DNA of 64,000 nt from NIOZ-UU13 sp035528395 (GTDB lineage Bacteria > Planctomycetota > Phycisphaerae > Sedimentisphaerales > Anaerobacaceae). Made by a program: the position numbers and the translations under genes. Below, piece by piece: positions 51,821-60,393 of the stretch. A model generated the notes under the pieces. That model saw only the letters and a program-made list of their open reading frames with translations. It was not told the DNA's origin and ran no database searches. Location: the NCBI GenBank assembly GCA_035528395.1, contig DATKYR010000177.1:1-64000 (forward strand). The letters are read 5' to 3'. Each line of letters begins with the position of its first letter. Position 1 is the stretch's first letter.

Positions 51821-52405
51821 TTACGCATTGGCTTTGAACTCCGCGACGATTTGGCGAGTTTGGGGTGATTGGTTCTGGTGGGCTTGTTTGAAGGCAGGGG
51901 TGGATGAGGCGTTCTGCTTTTTGAAAAGCTCGTTGCCGACAATAATCTCCTGCAGGGCTTTCGATTTTGTCCTGGCTTGTCTTAAAAATCCAATCGCTCT
52001 TGTTCCATAAACTCCACCAAGCAACGCACAAATCCCGATACCCAACTCCAGCATAGAGTCGGCAACTTCCCAGGCATCGGGCCGTTCAGCTCCCTGCTGC
52101 AAAGCAGTACGGGCAAGCTGCCAGTTCGATTCGATAAGGACATCTTCGGCGGTTTCGGCCTGTGGAAATTCTTTCGGCAGACCATAATGAGAACTAAACG
52201 CTCGACTTTGTATTTCGCTTAGCTGCGTTAGTGCTTGCAGCTTCTCTGAAGCATTCTCGAGCCTTGCGGTATCAGCAGCAATCGTGGTGGTACGGTTGTG
52301 CAGCCAGGCGTTCTGCTTTTGTGCCTCAGTTGGTGCAAAACGCAAGCTATCACAACCTACCGATAAACAACACAGAAGAGTAAGTATTATCAAAATCCTT
52401 TTCAT
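51821..52405 (-). CDS. Prophage lipoprotein with a membrane segment
   Basis: Protein of 194 residues; AAAAGGTGGG precedes ATG 52405. The signal peptide MKRILIILTLLCCLSVGC has lipobox SVGC. The mature part is helical (ADTARLENASEKLQALTQLS), with a hydrophobic Gly-rich segment about residues 118-135 (MLELGIGICALLGGVYG) and a polar C-terminal tail. As last gene of the structural operon, next to a TM coiled-coil protein, it could belong to the lysis functions (outer spanin-like lipoprotein), but it is longer than typical o-spanins. The assignment is tentative. Confidence 0.55.
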   Translation of the reverse strand: MKRILIILTLLCCLSVGCDSLRFAPTEAQKQNAWLHNRTTTIAADTARLENASEKLQALTQLSEIQSRAFSSHYGLPKEFPQAETAEDVLIESNWQLARTALQQGAERPDAWEVADSMLELGIGICALLGGVYGTRAIGFLRQARTKSKALQEIIVGNELFKKQNASSTPAFKQAHQNQSPQTRQIVAEFKANA

Positions 52406-52428
52406 AATGTCCCACCTTTTCTGTAATA

Positions 52429-52716
52429 TTAAAAAGAATTGCCAACTACATCTGAATTAGCTTTGGATATTTCTTTCTCAATCGCTCGCAGTCGGTATTC
52501 GTATGAAATGCTTTTGCTCCAAAGCGATTCGAGCTTTTGTTCAAAATTCTTCTGGCATTGCAGCAGCATATTCACGTCACGTTGTAATATATCAAGCTGT
52601 CTTTGCAAATTGACCCAGCTGCCCACAATCAGAGAGGCCAAAAGTACCAACTGAACCAGCACAGAAACATTTATCTGCCGATTAAACTGCCACGATTTGG
52701 AATTTACTTCAGCCAT
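52429..52716 (-). CDS. Small TM coiled-coil protein of the prophage (holin/spanin-like)
   Basis: Protein of 95 residues, start ATG 52716 after GAGGTGC. A polar N-terminus of about 17 residues precedes one membrane segment (VSVLVQLVLLASLIVGSWV), then a charged coiled-coil of about 60 residues (QRQLDILQRDVNMLLQ, EQKLESLWSKS). The topology equals that of inner-membrane spanins and of some holin-like phage proteins. It precedes the lipoprotein gene by 23 bp, and such pairs are common in lysis cassettes. Direct evidence for function is lacking. Confidence 0.5.
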   Translation of the reverse strand: MAEVNSKSWQFNRQINVSVLVQLVLLASLIVGSWVNLQRQLDILQRDVNMLLQCQKNFEQKLESLWSKSISYEYRLRAIEKEISKANSDVVGNSF

Positions 52717-52753
52717 CAAGCACCTCGTTTATCGATGAGCATCCAGCATTGAT

Positions 52754-53089
52754 TTACGGTTTAACGTAGAATACGTTCTTGTCACCTACTCTGGACATTA
52801 CCGCATAAGTCCCCGCCGATAGGGTTCCCTCTTGCTGGAACGATTCCGCCAGGTTGACTGCCAGCATCTGCCCGCCTATTTCAACAGGTATCGAGCCGGC
52901 ATCGCCTATAACTACTGCGATGACATTATAGATGTTGTACGACGAATTACTTTTGACCTTGACGGCCCATGCAGCCGTTCTGGCGCCGGGTGAAGTGACA
53001 ACGGATACTTCCTTGGTCTGCTCGGAGCCTTTACGAGCAAGTCTTTCCAGTATCTGTTGACCGTCTACAATATTTGCTTCACTGCCCAT
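52754..53089 (-). CDS. Prophage protein of unknown function, beta-rich
   Basis: Protein of 111 residues starting at ATG 53089, 5 bp after the stop of the hub-like gene; a GTG at 53131 would overlap that gene. The N-terminal segment MGSEANIVDGQQILERLARK looks helical, the remainder alternates short strands (AWAVKVKSNSSYNIYNVIAVV, MLAVNLAESF). It may be a small virion or tail-tip protein. No family is recognised. Confidence 0.55.
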   Translation of the reverse strand: MGSEANIVDGQQILERLARKGSEQTKEVSVVTSPGARTAAWAVKVKSNSSYNIYNVIAVVIGDAGSIPVEIGGQMLAVNLAESFQQEGTLSAGTYAVMSRVGDKNVFYVKP

Positions 53090-53094
53090 AACTC

Positions 53095-54924
53095 TCAGCC
53101 CCTTTGTCGAACTATTTTCAAATTCGTACACTGCTTTTCAAAATCCATCTGCACCCGCTCTATCCAGATTCTGCTTCGGTTATCGCTCCGGCAGGCTAAT
53201 AAGTCTCTGCTTTCGGGACTCGTATCCACTCTGTCACCCACTCTGTAATCAAATGCAAGAAACGGTGTTTGTATATCGACGGTCTCGATGGTCTCAGATG
53301 AAACCGCTGCCGTATGCCGGACGAACTCATAAAGGGCATCTGTATCATCGACCTGGTCAGGGCAGCCGAGCGAATCATCGGATGAATTTGCAAATATACT
53401 CTGGCTGGAAACCTTGCGATATTTGAACTGACGGGGCAGTGTAATAATGTGCTTGACCATCGGTGCTGTTGAATTGACAGGTCCATCGGAAACTATACAA
53501 GTTAATCTCTCATCGCTGATTATCGAGGCGGTTATTCTGAATTTCAACACTCCTTTCAGCGCCGCCACCCAGGTATCAACATCGAGCTGGTCACTGCTGA
53601 GCCACAGTCCGCACTCATTGAGCAGAATATTAAAAGCATGAAGGTACTGCCACCAGTGCAAGCCATCATCGAACGATACCTGCAGGAAATAACCTAATGA
53701 CTTTCCCTGTTTGTCGGTGGTCAAAGTTGGCCAAAAGCGCCTCCGGCGACGGGCGAAATCACTGCTGCCAAAAATTTTGGAAAAGTCAAACGCATCACCT
53801 TGATTGTAAGGAGCGCCACTGTAATCACCTGCCTCGTTGAGGCACCATTTACGATATACATCTTTTACCTGATAGAAAACGGGATTGGTCGAAGGCGAGA
53901 ATTTATCATAGATGATGTCCTCAAGGCTGCCATCCCAGGCCTTCACCAACTCAAAGGTCGCTTCTACAACTTTGAAGTCGCCCTGGCCGATATATTTGTG
54001 TGTTATTGGCCAAAAGCTTTTCTTACTGTGCAAGCTCGCGATATTTGTCTTTGATATGCTGAACTGTTCTCCAGCTTGCTGGCAATTCACCTCAACAGTT
54101 CTGCCTGTGCCGGCTTTATAAAACACAATTGCCTGGCCAGGACCGGTTGGCACAAGCCGAGGGACAAACTTGAACCTCAGGCCGATCCTCTCACAGCATC
54201 GGTGCAGGGCTTCTATCAGATTCAATCCCGTGACATCGAGGTCGCGAACTACCTGGTTCTCGGTCAACACCCTCAATTGACCTATGCTCGGCGTTTGTAG
54301 TTGACTGGCCGTCAAATATTCACAAAGCAGATAATCAATTACTTCCGCATAGCTCCAAAGTTTGCCTTGCGACGGTTCGGCGCAAAATGTTGTGTAGCTT
54401 TTGCCGTTAACTTCAATTGGTTCCGGATTGGCATTGGCCTTACCATCCGGATTAAATGTTGTATCAAGACCAGCCAAAAACAAACTGGAATTGCTTGCCT
54501 CTGTCAGACGCTGGCCATAGACTGTGATCCGCTTTAAATTTGCGCTGGAATCTCTCGCTACTACTTCCACCTTTTCGCCATTTGCTGTTAGCTGTGTTTC
54601 TATATTCTCTATTTGGCCGTAAAAGATTGGAAAACTAAAGGTTGCTGCACCCGGCGGGTCACCGTTAAAATATTGCCGGATGCAAACAGTTTTTCCCATA
54701 GCAAATGAGGCCTCGATCTCTTCGGCAGCTGTCAAGCCGGAACCCTCATACGCAGCAGGATTGTAAGCCAATCTGGCCCAGCTAAATTCCGGCCAACCGC
54801 CGCGAATAATCTCTACCGGTTCCAGCGCTGGACACAATGTCCCATCGACCAAAATTGAAATAGAAGCGGCCGGAAGTGCCAGTCGTGTTTGTGCTGATTG
54901 GAAAAAGTCGATTCTGTTAGACAT
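53095..54924 (-). CDS. Phage tail hub/baseplate-like protein
   Basis: Large protein of 609 residues with no signal peptide. The first part contains strands and turns seen in tail hub proteins (IRGGWPEFSWARLAYNP; FYGQIENIETQL; VEVVARDSSANLKRITVYGQ), the middle has LLCEYLTASQLQ and NLIEALHRCCERIGLRFKF, which resemble the gp27/late-control-D type organisation, and the last part ends WIERVQMDFEKQCTNLKIVR. Position between adhesin-like proteins and the putative lysis genes fits a tail or baseplate component. I give it as likely, not certain. Confidence 0.5.
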   Translation of the reverse strand: MSNRIDFFQSAQTRLALPAASISILVDGTLCPALEPVEIIRGGWPEFSWARLAYNPAAYEGSGLTAAEEIEASFAMGKTVCIRQYFNGDPPGAATFSFPIFYGQIENIETQLTANGEKVEVVARDSSANLKRITVYGQRLTEASNSSLFLAGLDTTFNPDGKANANPEPIEVNGKSYTTFCAEPSQGKLWSYAEVIDYLLCEYLTASQLQTPSIGQLRVLTENQVVRDLDVTGLNLIEALHRCCERIGLRFKFVPRLVPTGPGQAIVFYKAGTGRTVEVNCQQAGEQFSISKTNIASLHSKKSFWPITHKYIGQGDFKVVEATFELVKAWDGSLEDIIYDKFSPSTNPVFYQVKDVYRKWCLNEAGDYSGAPYNQGDAFDFSKIFGSSDFARRRRRFWPTLTTDKQGKSLGYFLQVSFDDGLHWWQYLHAFNILLNECGLWLSSDQLDVDTWVAALKGVLKFRITASIISDERLTCIVSDGPVNSTAPMVKHIITLPRQFKYRKVSSQSIFANSSDDSLGCPDQVDDTDALYEFVRHTAAVSSETIETVDIQTPFLAFDYRVGDRVDTSPESRDLLACRSDNRSRIWIERVQMDFEKQCTNLKIVRQRG

Positions 54925-54934
54925 AGTTTATCTC

Positions 54935-54970
54935 GCACCTCGTTTCTCGATACTCGTCGAGGATCGCGTA
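54935..54970. repeat. Simple-word spacer (CTCGATACTCGTCGA)
   Basis: The gap between two prophage genes is made of CTCG and CGATACTCG words, like the spacer at 18005-18041 in the host region. Confidence 0.5.
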
Positions 54971-56548
54971 TCAGACAGCTTCGGCGCTTAAAATACCCAT
55001 TGTATCGAGGCTTGTGGTATCGATCTGAATCTGTAATTGTACTAAAGAGCTGTTTTCAAGACCTTTTGTGTCTTCAGCCCTTATAGCAAACAAGTACCTG
55101 CCTGCTTCGAGTGCGCCACATTGGTAGCTGTAAAACTTTCGCCCCTTATAACCAATTGTTGCAAGAGGATTTTCATAGTCGATTTGTCCTGTTCGGTCAT
55201 CATAATAAACGTTGAAGCACACAGGCTGTGACTTTTGTGCGATGGGACAATAGTACCAGACAAGCTGTATCTTATTGCTGTCTACTTGTTGAACTTTTGA
55301 ACTGGAAATATTATTCGGCCGGGGTTCAGCCAACTCACCGGTTGATTCTATTGAAACCTTCACCGAAGCAGCTAAGGTGCGTTCCTGATAGCCGCAATTG
55401 TTAAACCGACGGATAATATAAAAGTATGTCGAACCGCTGTTGTGTGAAATATAGCTCGGCGGTGAGATTTCGCAAGCATCCTGCTCAGCAACAGTCAAGA
55501 TATTCACGAAATCTATTTCTCCCATACTTGAGCCGCGGTAGAGCACAGAGTAGCCGGCAACACGAACCCAGAACCAACCCAAACTTAAGGTCGTACCAAG
55601 CTTAAAAGCATTAGCAGTCATTCCATTAAAAAGCGCTTCTCTTTTCCAATTACTTTCTATGTATGGTAAGCTGCGAGACAAATTTAGTATTGCTGTGACA
55701 TCGGTAGTACTTACTACATTTCCACCGACTTTTCGCATTGCTTTTGCTGTTGCGCTTAAGGACGACAAGGCTACGGAACTGCCCGCAAGATTGACGATTT
55801 GGCCACCTATCAACTTCGGCCTCATCGCTTCCTCAAACATACAAAATGGCTCTCGGTAGAGTTGGGCTATTTCAGAAGCAGATAAGGAACGATTGAAAAT
55901 ATAAACAAAACTAACATTTCCGGTGAGAAAAAATATTCTTGTTGATTCTGGTCTCGCTCCTGTATTAAACTCGTTTGCAGAAATTGGAAATGCTGCCGAT
56001 GCATCTGTATCGCTGGCCTCAAATATGCCATTTATGTATATCTTGGCGGTAATACCTGCTTCAAAGGTAGCTGCAATGTCAATCCATTCATTTGCCACAT
56101 AACCAGTTATACTTCGGGCATTAGCGTATTCGCTTGCCGCAGTACCAATACCTGCTTCTACAGGGTCGCCGCCAATATCTCCACGGAATCGGACTTCGAG
56201 GATATTATTATCAGTGGTTGTATTATCAGCAAACGATATGACTTGTTGGATATTTGCTGTATTAGAAGAGCGCGCCCGTGTTACAATTGTTACGGGCAAA
56301 CCTGAAATAATATCATTGTTTCTCGAAACGTAATCGGCCCCGTCAAAACTCAAACATGAACCATATTTTCCACTACTCCAGGCAGGGGAAGCAGCCCCAG
56401 CTCCAAAAGTACAATTTCTGCCATTCCCGCTCAAATCAAAGACTTGACCGCCTGAGCCTTCATTGAATAGCCAGAGACCGACAAGGCCTCTACTGAGGGG
56501 ATGGTTTCGATTTAAGCAAATTCCTCTTGTGGGTTTAAGTTGTGGCAT
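54971..56548 (-). CDS. LamG/concanavalin-like virion protein
   Basis: Protein of 525 residues. Residues about 17-235 form a LamG-like jelly-roll: GLVGLWLFNEGSGGQVFDLS, KYGSCLSFDGADYVS, WIDIAATFEAGITAKIYING and NVSFVYIFNRSLSASEIAQLY. Such domains bind glycans or form trimeric tail fibres. The C-terminal 150 residues are a beta domain (VCFNVYYDDRTGQIDYENPL, AGRYLFAIRAEDTKG) that also occurs in the protein at 60394-61185. It overlaps the upstream gene by 14 bp. A receptor-binding or adhesin role is probable. Confidence 0.7.
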   Translation of the reverse strand: MPQLKPTRGICLNRNHPLSRGLVGLWLFNEGSGGQVFDLSGNGRNCTFGAGAASPAWSSGKYGSCLSFDGADYVSRNNDIISGLPVTIVTRARSSNTANIQQVISFADNTTTDNNILEVRFRGDIGGDPVEAGIGTAASEYANARSITGYVANEWIDIAATFEAGITAKIYINGIFEASDTDASAAFPISANEFNTGARPESTRIFFLTGNVSFVYIFNRSLSASEIAQLYREPFCMFEEAMRPKLIGGQIVNLAGSSVALSSLSATAKAMRKVGGNVVSTTDVTAILNLSRSLPYIESNWKREALFNGMTANAFKLGTTLSLGWFWVRVAGYSVLYRGSSMGEIDFVNILTVAEQDACEISPPSYISHNSGSTYFYIIRRFNNCGYQERTLAASVKVSIESTGELAEPRPNNISSSKVQQVDSNKIQLVWYYCPIAQKSQPVCFNVYYDDRTGQIDYENPLATIGYKGRKFYSYQCGALEAGRYLFAIRAEDTKGLENSSLVQLQIQIDTTSLDTMGILSAEAV

Positions 56549-56873
56549 TTACTATTGTTTGCCCGTAGTGTTTGTATTTGAAGTTGTAGCTGGCGTTATA
56601 TGTAGACTTTACACTTTGCCAGCTGGCCTTTATTGCAGTTACAATGTCAACAGTTGCTTGTGTTTCCAATGCAATAATATTCCTTGAGAGCTCCACCACA
56701 GTACCGGCGGCCAGCGCGCTTATTTCACCCGCTTCGAACTCCGATTCAATTAAGCTGGTTGGCGTAGGAACAATTCCCACAACAGGATTGTCTATGGGAA
56801 TATGAAAAATCAAATTGACCTTACCTCTGCCGTTTGTAACTATACCTATTTCCCTTACGTGTACGTGTGCCAT
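56535..56873 (-). CDS. Small prophage protein upstream of the LamG gene
   Basis: Protein of 112 residues with GAAGGAGATT before ATG 56873. It consists of a beta-rich first half (VREIGIVTNGRGKVNLIFHI) and a helical second half (FEAGEISALAAGTVVELSRN, then IKASWQSVKSTYNASY). Its family is not recognised. Position suggests a minor virion or assembly protein. Confidence 0.6.
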   Translation of the reverse strand: MAHVHVREIGIVTNGRGKVNLIFHIPIDNPVVGIVPTPTSLIESEFEAGEISALAAGTVVELSRNIIALETQATVDIVTAIKASWQSVKSTYNASYNFKYKHYGQTIVNATT

Positions 56874-56891
56874 TGTTAATCTCCTTCTTTT

Positions 56892-57284
56892 CTATGAGGA
56901 GGTATAGTTCCACGGTTGGACATAGGCACGGACATCGTGGCTGTCTGTTGAACCTGTTTGTTGAACGCCAATTCTGAAGTGTGCAAGGTCTTTGATAATA
57001 AAACTTAGCTGCTGTGGGTCAACGCTCTTATCTCCCTGCATCTCCCAGATAGGCGTGTCATCATAGTTAGTACCATCGAGAGAGCCGTATAGTTTAATCT
57101 TAATCTCATCAGTCGGAGTAGCATCATAGTTGATTTCGATAATGATGTGAGCTCCCTCGTAGCCGTTTGTTTCCAGGTCAACGTCCGAAGAGAAAGACTC
57201 TGTAGTTCCGGACAGGGTTACGTAACCGTCGCCAGTGCCTATTATTTGACTCTGAGAAGCCCAATTCTTGCTTATAGTCGCCAT
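56892..57284 (-). CDS. Prophage structural protein, beta-sandwich type
   Basis: Protein of 130 residues, AGGAGGTTAA before ATG 57284. Regular strands such as GDGYVTLSGTTESFSSDVDL, AHIIIEINYDATPTDEIKIK and LYGSLDGTNYDDTPIW give the pattern of small phage decoration or tail proteins with a jelly-roll or Ig-like fold. No catalytic motif is seen. Confidence 0.65.
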   Translation of the reverse strand: MATISKNWASQSQIIGTGDGYVTLSGTTESFSSDVDLETNGYEGAHIIIEINYDATPTDEIKIKLYGSLDGTNYDDTPIWEMQGDKSVDPQQLSFIIKDLAHFRIGVQQTGSTDSHDVRAYVQPWNYTSS

Positions 57285-57337
57285 TTGTTAACCTCCTTTT
57301 CCCGAAGCTTTGTTTTGCGAAGCTAAACGGCGGGGAC

Positions 57338-57763
57338 CTAATCTAACGATGCATCTAAATCGCCCGCGTCAAATTTAGCTGTATCCCCACTGCCGATAAT
57401 CTTGGGTGTGCTTAACGCCCCATAGGCCAACATATTACCACCCGTTGCCGCGTCAAATAAGGCAAAGTGAGTGATCGTCCCCCAGCTACCGGTAGCCTCT
57501 GGAAAAGTAATATCATTGGCGTTATCAAGTGCCCCACCGGATGCAGTGTTCCAGTCGGCACCAGTAGTTGAAACTCGCGTATAAGCATTGCCACTTGGCT
57601 CGGCTAATCCCGAACTGTCATCGAGTGGTTCTGCAGTCGATAGCCCCACATAAATCGTAACATCAGGGTAAGTTCCACCGGTTCCCAGGGTGGCGTTATA
57701 CAATCCCTTGCCAAAAAGATGGTCTAAAATCTCGTTTTCCCAATAATCTGCAAAACTACCCAT
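57338..57763 (-). CDS. Phage tail-fibre-like protein (gp80 type)
   Basis: Protein of 141 residues starting ATG 57763 behind AAGGAGATAC. The layout is that of a widespread small phage tail-fibre family: MGSFADYWENEILDHLFG, then VTIYVGLSTAEPLDDSSG, EPSGNAYTRVST, and the closing GTITHFALFDAATGGNMLAYG. The similarity is recognised from memory of the family pattern. It forms part of the adhesin section of the tail operon. Confidence 0.7.
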   Translation of the reverse strand: MGSFADYWENEILDHLFGKGLYNATLGTGGTYPDVTIYVGLSTAEPLDDSSGLAEPSGNAYTRVSTTGADWNTASGGALDNANDITFPEATGSWGTITHFALFDAATGGNMLAYGALSTPKIIGSGDTAKFDAGDLDASLD

Positions 57764-57793
57764 TTTGTATCTCCTTGACGTTCACTATTTTTA

Positions 57794-58249
57794 TCAGTTC
57801 GGTGTCCTTGTGATAGTCGCTGCCGCATCGGTAGGGGTATGAGTTAAAAGGACCGTTTGCCCGTCGTTGTCGTAGTATTTGATTTCTCCGGTTGATTTGT
57901 TTTGGACAGCTTTGTTGGCAAGCAATTTGTCACTGGTCACTTCACCTGCCCCGGACCATATTATTTCGCCGCCTCCCACGAGGTTATCACTATCAGCAGG
58001 ATTAGCACCGGCCTGCAAGAATATTTGAATGGAATATCTATCTGCGGGGATATTAACATCAAAGTTACTCACGTATCTGTGGCCGCCCTTGTCTGTAAGG
58101 GGTATATCGTAATCATTTGCAGTATGGCTGCCTGTCCCCCAGGCCTCAAAGACTTGCCCTCCGACATACCAGACTTCTCCCGCAGCGTTACGAACAATCG
58201 CATAAAGTGTATCACCGGAGGTATAATCTACATGTATTTCGTTCGCCAT
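57794..58249 (-). CDS. Prophage structural protein, beta-rich
   Basis: Protein of 151 residues with TATAGGAGTC before ATG 58249. Strand-rich sequence (DTLYAIVRNAAGEVWYVGGQ, NIPADRYSIQIFLQAGANPA, STGEIKYYDNDGQTVLLTHT). Similar short proteins occur in phage operons next to tail-fibre genes. It begins one base after the deacetylase gene ends, so both are translated from one message. Confidence 0.6.
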   Translation of the reverse strand: MANEIHVDYTSGDTLYAIVRNAAGEVWYVGGQVFEAWGTGSHTANDYDIPLTDKGGHRYVSNFDVNIPADRYSIQIFLQAGANPADSDNLVGGGEIIWSGAGEVTSDKLLANKAVQNKSTGEIKYYDNDGQTVLLTHTPTDAAATITRTPN

Positions 58250-58250
58250 C

Positions 58251-59525
58251 TTAGACTCCTATACTTAACAAGTCTGCCATAGTTACTACGTCGAGATTCC
58301 CTGCATCTCGTTTTGCCGCCACATTGTCGATGTGCGTCTTCCAGTTGGCCCATATATATAACGTTCCTTCATTTGTAGAATGCCATCCTGTAACCATAAT
58401 CGTCCCGGCATTTATTACTTTATTGACCTGGGATTCCGCAGTTGTTGTGTTGTCAATTGAATTAGTCCATTGTATTGTTGGGTCAAAGAAACCTACATCG
58501 TGACAAGTTGTTGAAAGCCGCAGCTGGTCAAACCATCTTCCTCTATAAATGTGATTAAAACCATTCTCCCAGTTAGTAGTTCCTCCCGGCAGAGCAAATA
58601 TCCTCGCCCCATCTACAAGACCATTAGCACACATCCAATCCGTTGCTTTTGTAACCTCTTCTTTAAATTCGGCCGCAGTGAGATTATCCGTCTTCAAACA
58701 TTTGTGGCTCCAGCTATGGTTAGCTATCAAATGACCAGCATTATGCATCTGATGAAGCTGTTCTAATGTCAAATAGCCGCTCATTCCAACTTTCGAAGGA
58801 ATAATAAAGAATGTGCCTCTTATCCCCTTTGCATTCAAATAAGCTGCAAATTTATAATCGTCATCGAAGCCGTCATCCAGAGTGATAGCATATTGAGGTT
58901 GAGCCAAATGAGGAATGAACATTATTTTATCCCAGGTCACCGCTGGCGTATCATCGCTTTCTGTCGAATCAAACCGAACGCGAAGTTTTGTAACATGCTC
59001 CCAGCATAACGGGTAGGTCCCGGCGTCCATATTACCCATCTTCGGTGCGATAATTCTCTCATACCAGCCGGGTCCTGTTATATACCCACCCTCGGCAAGC
59101 AACATCATCTGGTAATTTGAAAAAGTACTGTCACCAACAACAAGATAAGTCGCCGAAATTTTGTCATAAGATGAAACACCGCTGCCTTCGTGCACATAGA
59201 ATCGTATATATACCAGAGTATTAGTTAAATCGATCTCGGTAATCGTTTTGGTTGTAAAAGATGATGTACCACCGGATTGCTTTGTACACTTCATTGACTG
59301 TGGCGTACTTGCCTGTGAGCAGATATAATTAGTAGTATCCGCAGCTTTAGTTACGCGTATACCGGTATCCCATTGTGAGGTATCATCAAAAGGTTCGATG
59401 AGTTTCGGAACAAAATGCCTTCTCGGATATACTCCTTGTGCTCCGATTGAAGCAGCACAAAAATCTTTATTGACTTCTTTTAATCCAACAGAGCCGGCTG
59501 GTGGTTTGGTTGTGGAAATAAGCAT
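58251..59525 (-). CDS. Polysaccharide deacetylase (NodB domain) in the virion operon
   Basis: Protein of 424 residues, start ATG 59525 after GGAGGCG. Residues about 40-205 are a beta-sandwich that resembles a carbohydrate-binding domain (VYIRFYVHEGSGVSSYDKIS). The NodB domain starts near 210 with AITLDDGFDDDY (D217, D218), the metal-binding H-S-W-S-H is at 270-274, and RIFALPGG (R308) follows. The Asp and both His of the metal triad are present, so it should be active. No signal peptide is present, consistent with virion incorporation rather than export. It probably deacetylates host surface polysaccharide or peptidoglycan. Confidence 0.85.
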   Translation of the reverse strand: MLISTTKPPAGSVGLKEVNKDFCAASIGAQGVYPRRHFVPKLIEPFDDTSQWDTGIRVTKAADTTNYICSQASTPQSMKCTKQSGGTSSFTTKTITEIDLTNTLVYIRFYVHEGSGVSSYDKISATYLVVGDSTFSNYQMMLLAEGGYITGPGWYERIIAPKMGNMDAGTYPLCWEHVTKLRVRFDSTESDDTPAVTWDKIMFIPHLAQPQYAITLDDGFDDDYKFAAYLNAKGIRGTFFIIPSKVGMSGYLTLEQLHQMHNAGHLIANHSWSHKCLKTDNLTAAEFKEEVTKATDWMCANGLVDGARIFALPGGTTNWENGFNHIYRGRWFDQLRLSTTCHDVGFFDPTIQWTNSIDNTTTAESQVNKVINAGTIMVTGWHSTNEGTLYIWANWKTHIDNVAAKRDAGNLDVVTMADLLSIGV

Positions 59526-59527
59526 AT

Positions 59528-60316
59528 TTACGCCTCCTCTGTCCAGGTTCCATTCTTGGCAATGGTTGACCAATCACCATTGGAATCAGCTACGAGGCTA
59601 AGGCATTCTCCGACCGCATTAGCTGATTTATATTTGTCCGCTGTCTGGCCGCTGTCGTCTCGGATTGTCGCTGTACCGGGGTCAATACGCAGCTCATAAG
59701 CGGCCTGGACTGCAAAGCTGAATACCGTCCCCGCAGGTGCCGAAGCGGGCAGCGTAAGTGTAACTGTCCCGGTGGCACCAAGGTTACTGTGAACACTGCC
59801 GGATTCCGCTGTCGTAAGTGTGTCATCGCTTGTATGTGCCTCGATAGCCTTTTTCACACCGCCGGCTCCGTATGGCACCAAAGCGTTATGGCCCGCTCGG
59901 CAATCGGTAATCGAGTCGATGTCACCACCAGAGGTGCTCACTATCGCCAGCCGAATATGCGGCGTAGTTGCCATATCAGGGAAATTGCTGTATTCGTTGA
60001 TTACAAGAGAAGCCGACGAATTCAGATAGACGTAAATATTTTGCTTGTCGTCCGCTAAAGTATTGCCCGACGAACCGGCATAGCTTATCAGTTCCGTATC
60101 TAACCAGAACTTGCCTGCTTTTACGGCAATGTCCAGCCCACCTTCATCATAGACTCGCAAGTCGTTTGCACGCCGTGTAGCTAACAGCAGCCGATACAGC
60201 AATTTTCGAAACTCCAAATAGTAAGGCGCCGTGCCGGTTGCTATATACTCAACACCGGTCTCACCGTCAGACTGTATGTTCAGTAATTCATTGTCGGATG
60301 GATACACTTCAGCCAT
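59528..60316 (-). CDS. Prophage virion protein, tail-fibre-like
   Basis: Protein of 262 residues with AAGGAGAATA before ATG 60316. The first 140 residues follow a pattern known from phage tail-fibre N-terminal domains (GVEYIATGTAPYYLEFRKLL; GGLDIAVKAGKFWLDTELI; HIRLAIVSTSGGDIDSITDC). The second part is a Ser/Thr/Ala-rich beta region (NLGATGTVTLTLPASAPAGT). No enzymatic motif is visible. It ends two bases before the deacetylase start. Confidence 0.65.
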   Translation of the reverse strand: MAEVYPSDNELLNIQSDGETGVEYIATGTAPYYLEFRKLLYRLLLATRRANDLRVYDEGGLDIAVKAGKFWLDTELISYAGSSGNTLADDKQNIYVYLNSSASLVINEYSNFPDMATTPHIRLAIVSTSGGDIDSITDCRAGHNALVPYGAGGVKKAIEAHTSDDTLTTAESGSVHSNLGATGTVTLTLPASAPAGTVFSFAVQAAYELRIDPGTATIRDDSGQTADKYKSANAVGECLSLVADSNGDWSTIAKNGTWTEEA

Positions 60317-60347
60317 AATATTCTCCTTATGTCATTACCTGCACAAG

Positions 60348-60378
60348 GTTGTCATTCCTGCGGAAGCAGGAATCCATT
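60348..60378. repeat. Dispersed repeat family B, half copy inside the prophage
   Basis: GTCATTCCTGCGGAAGCAGG followed by AATCC, a single hairpin in a 77-bp gap between two tail genes. It is the same family as the host copies at 16256 and 44587. Confidence 0.7.
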
Positions 60379-60393
60379 ACCTTTCACTGTAAG

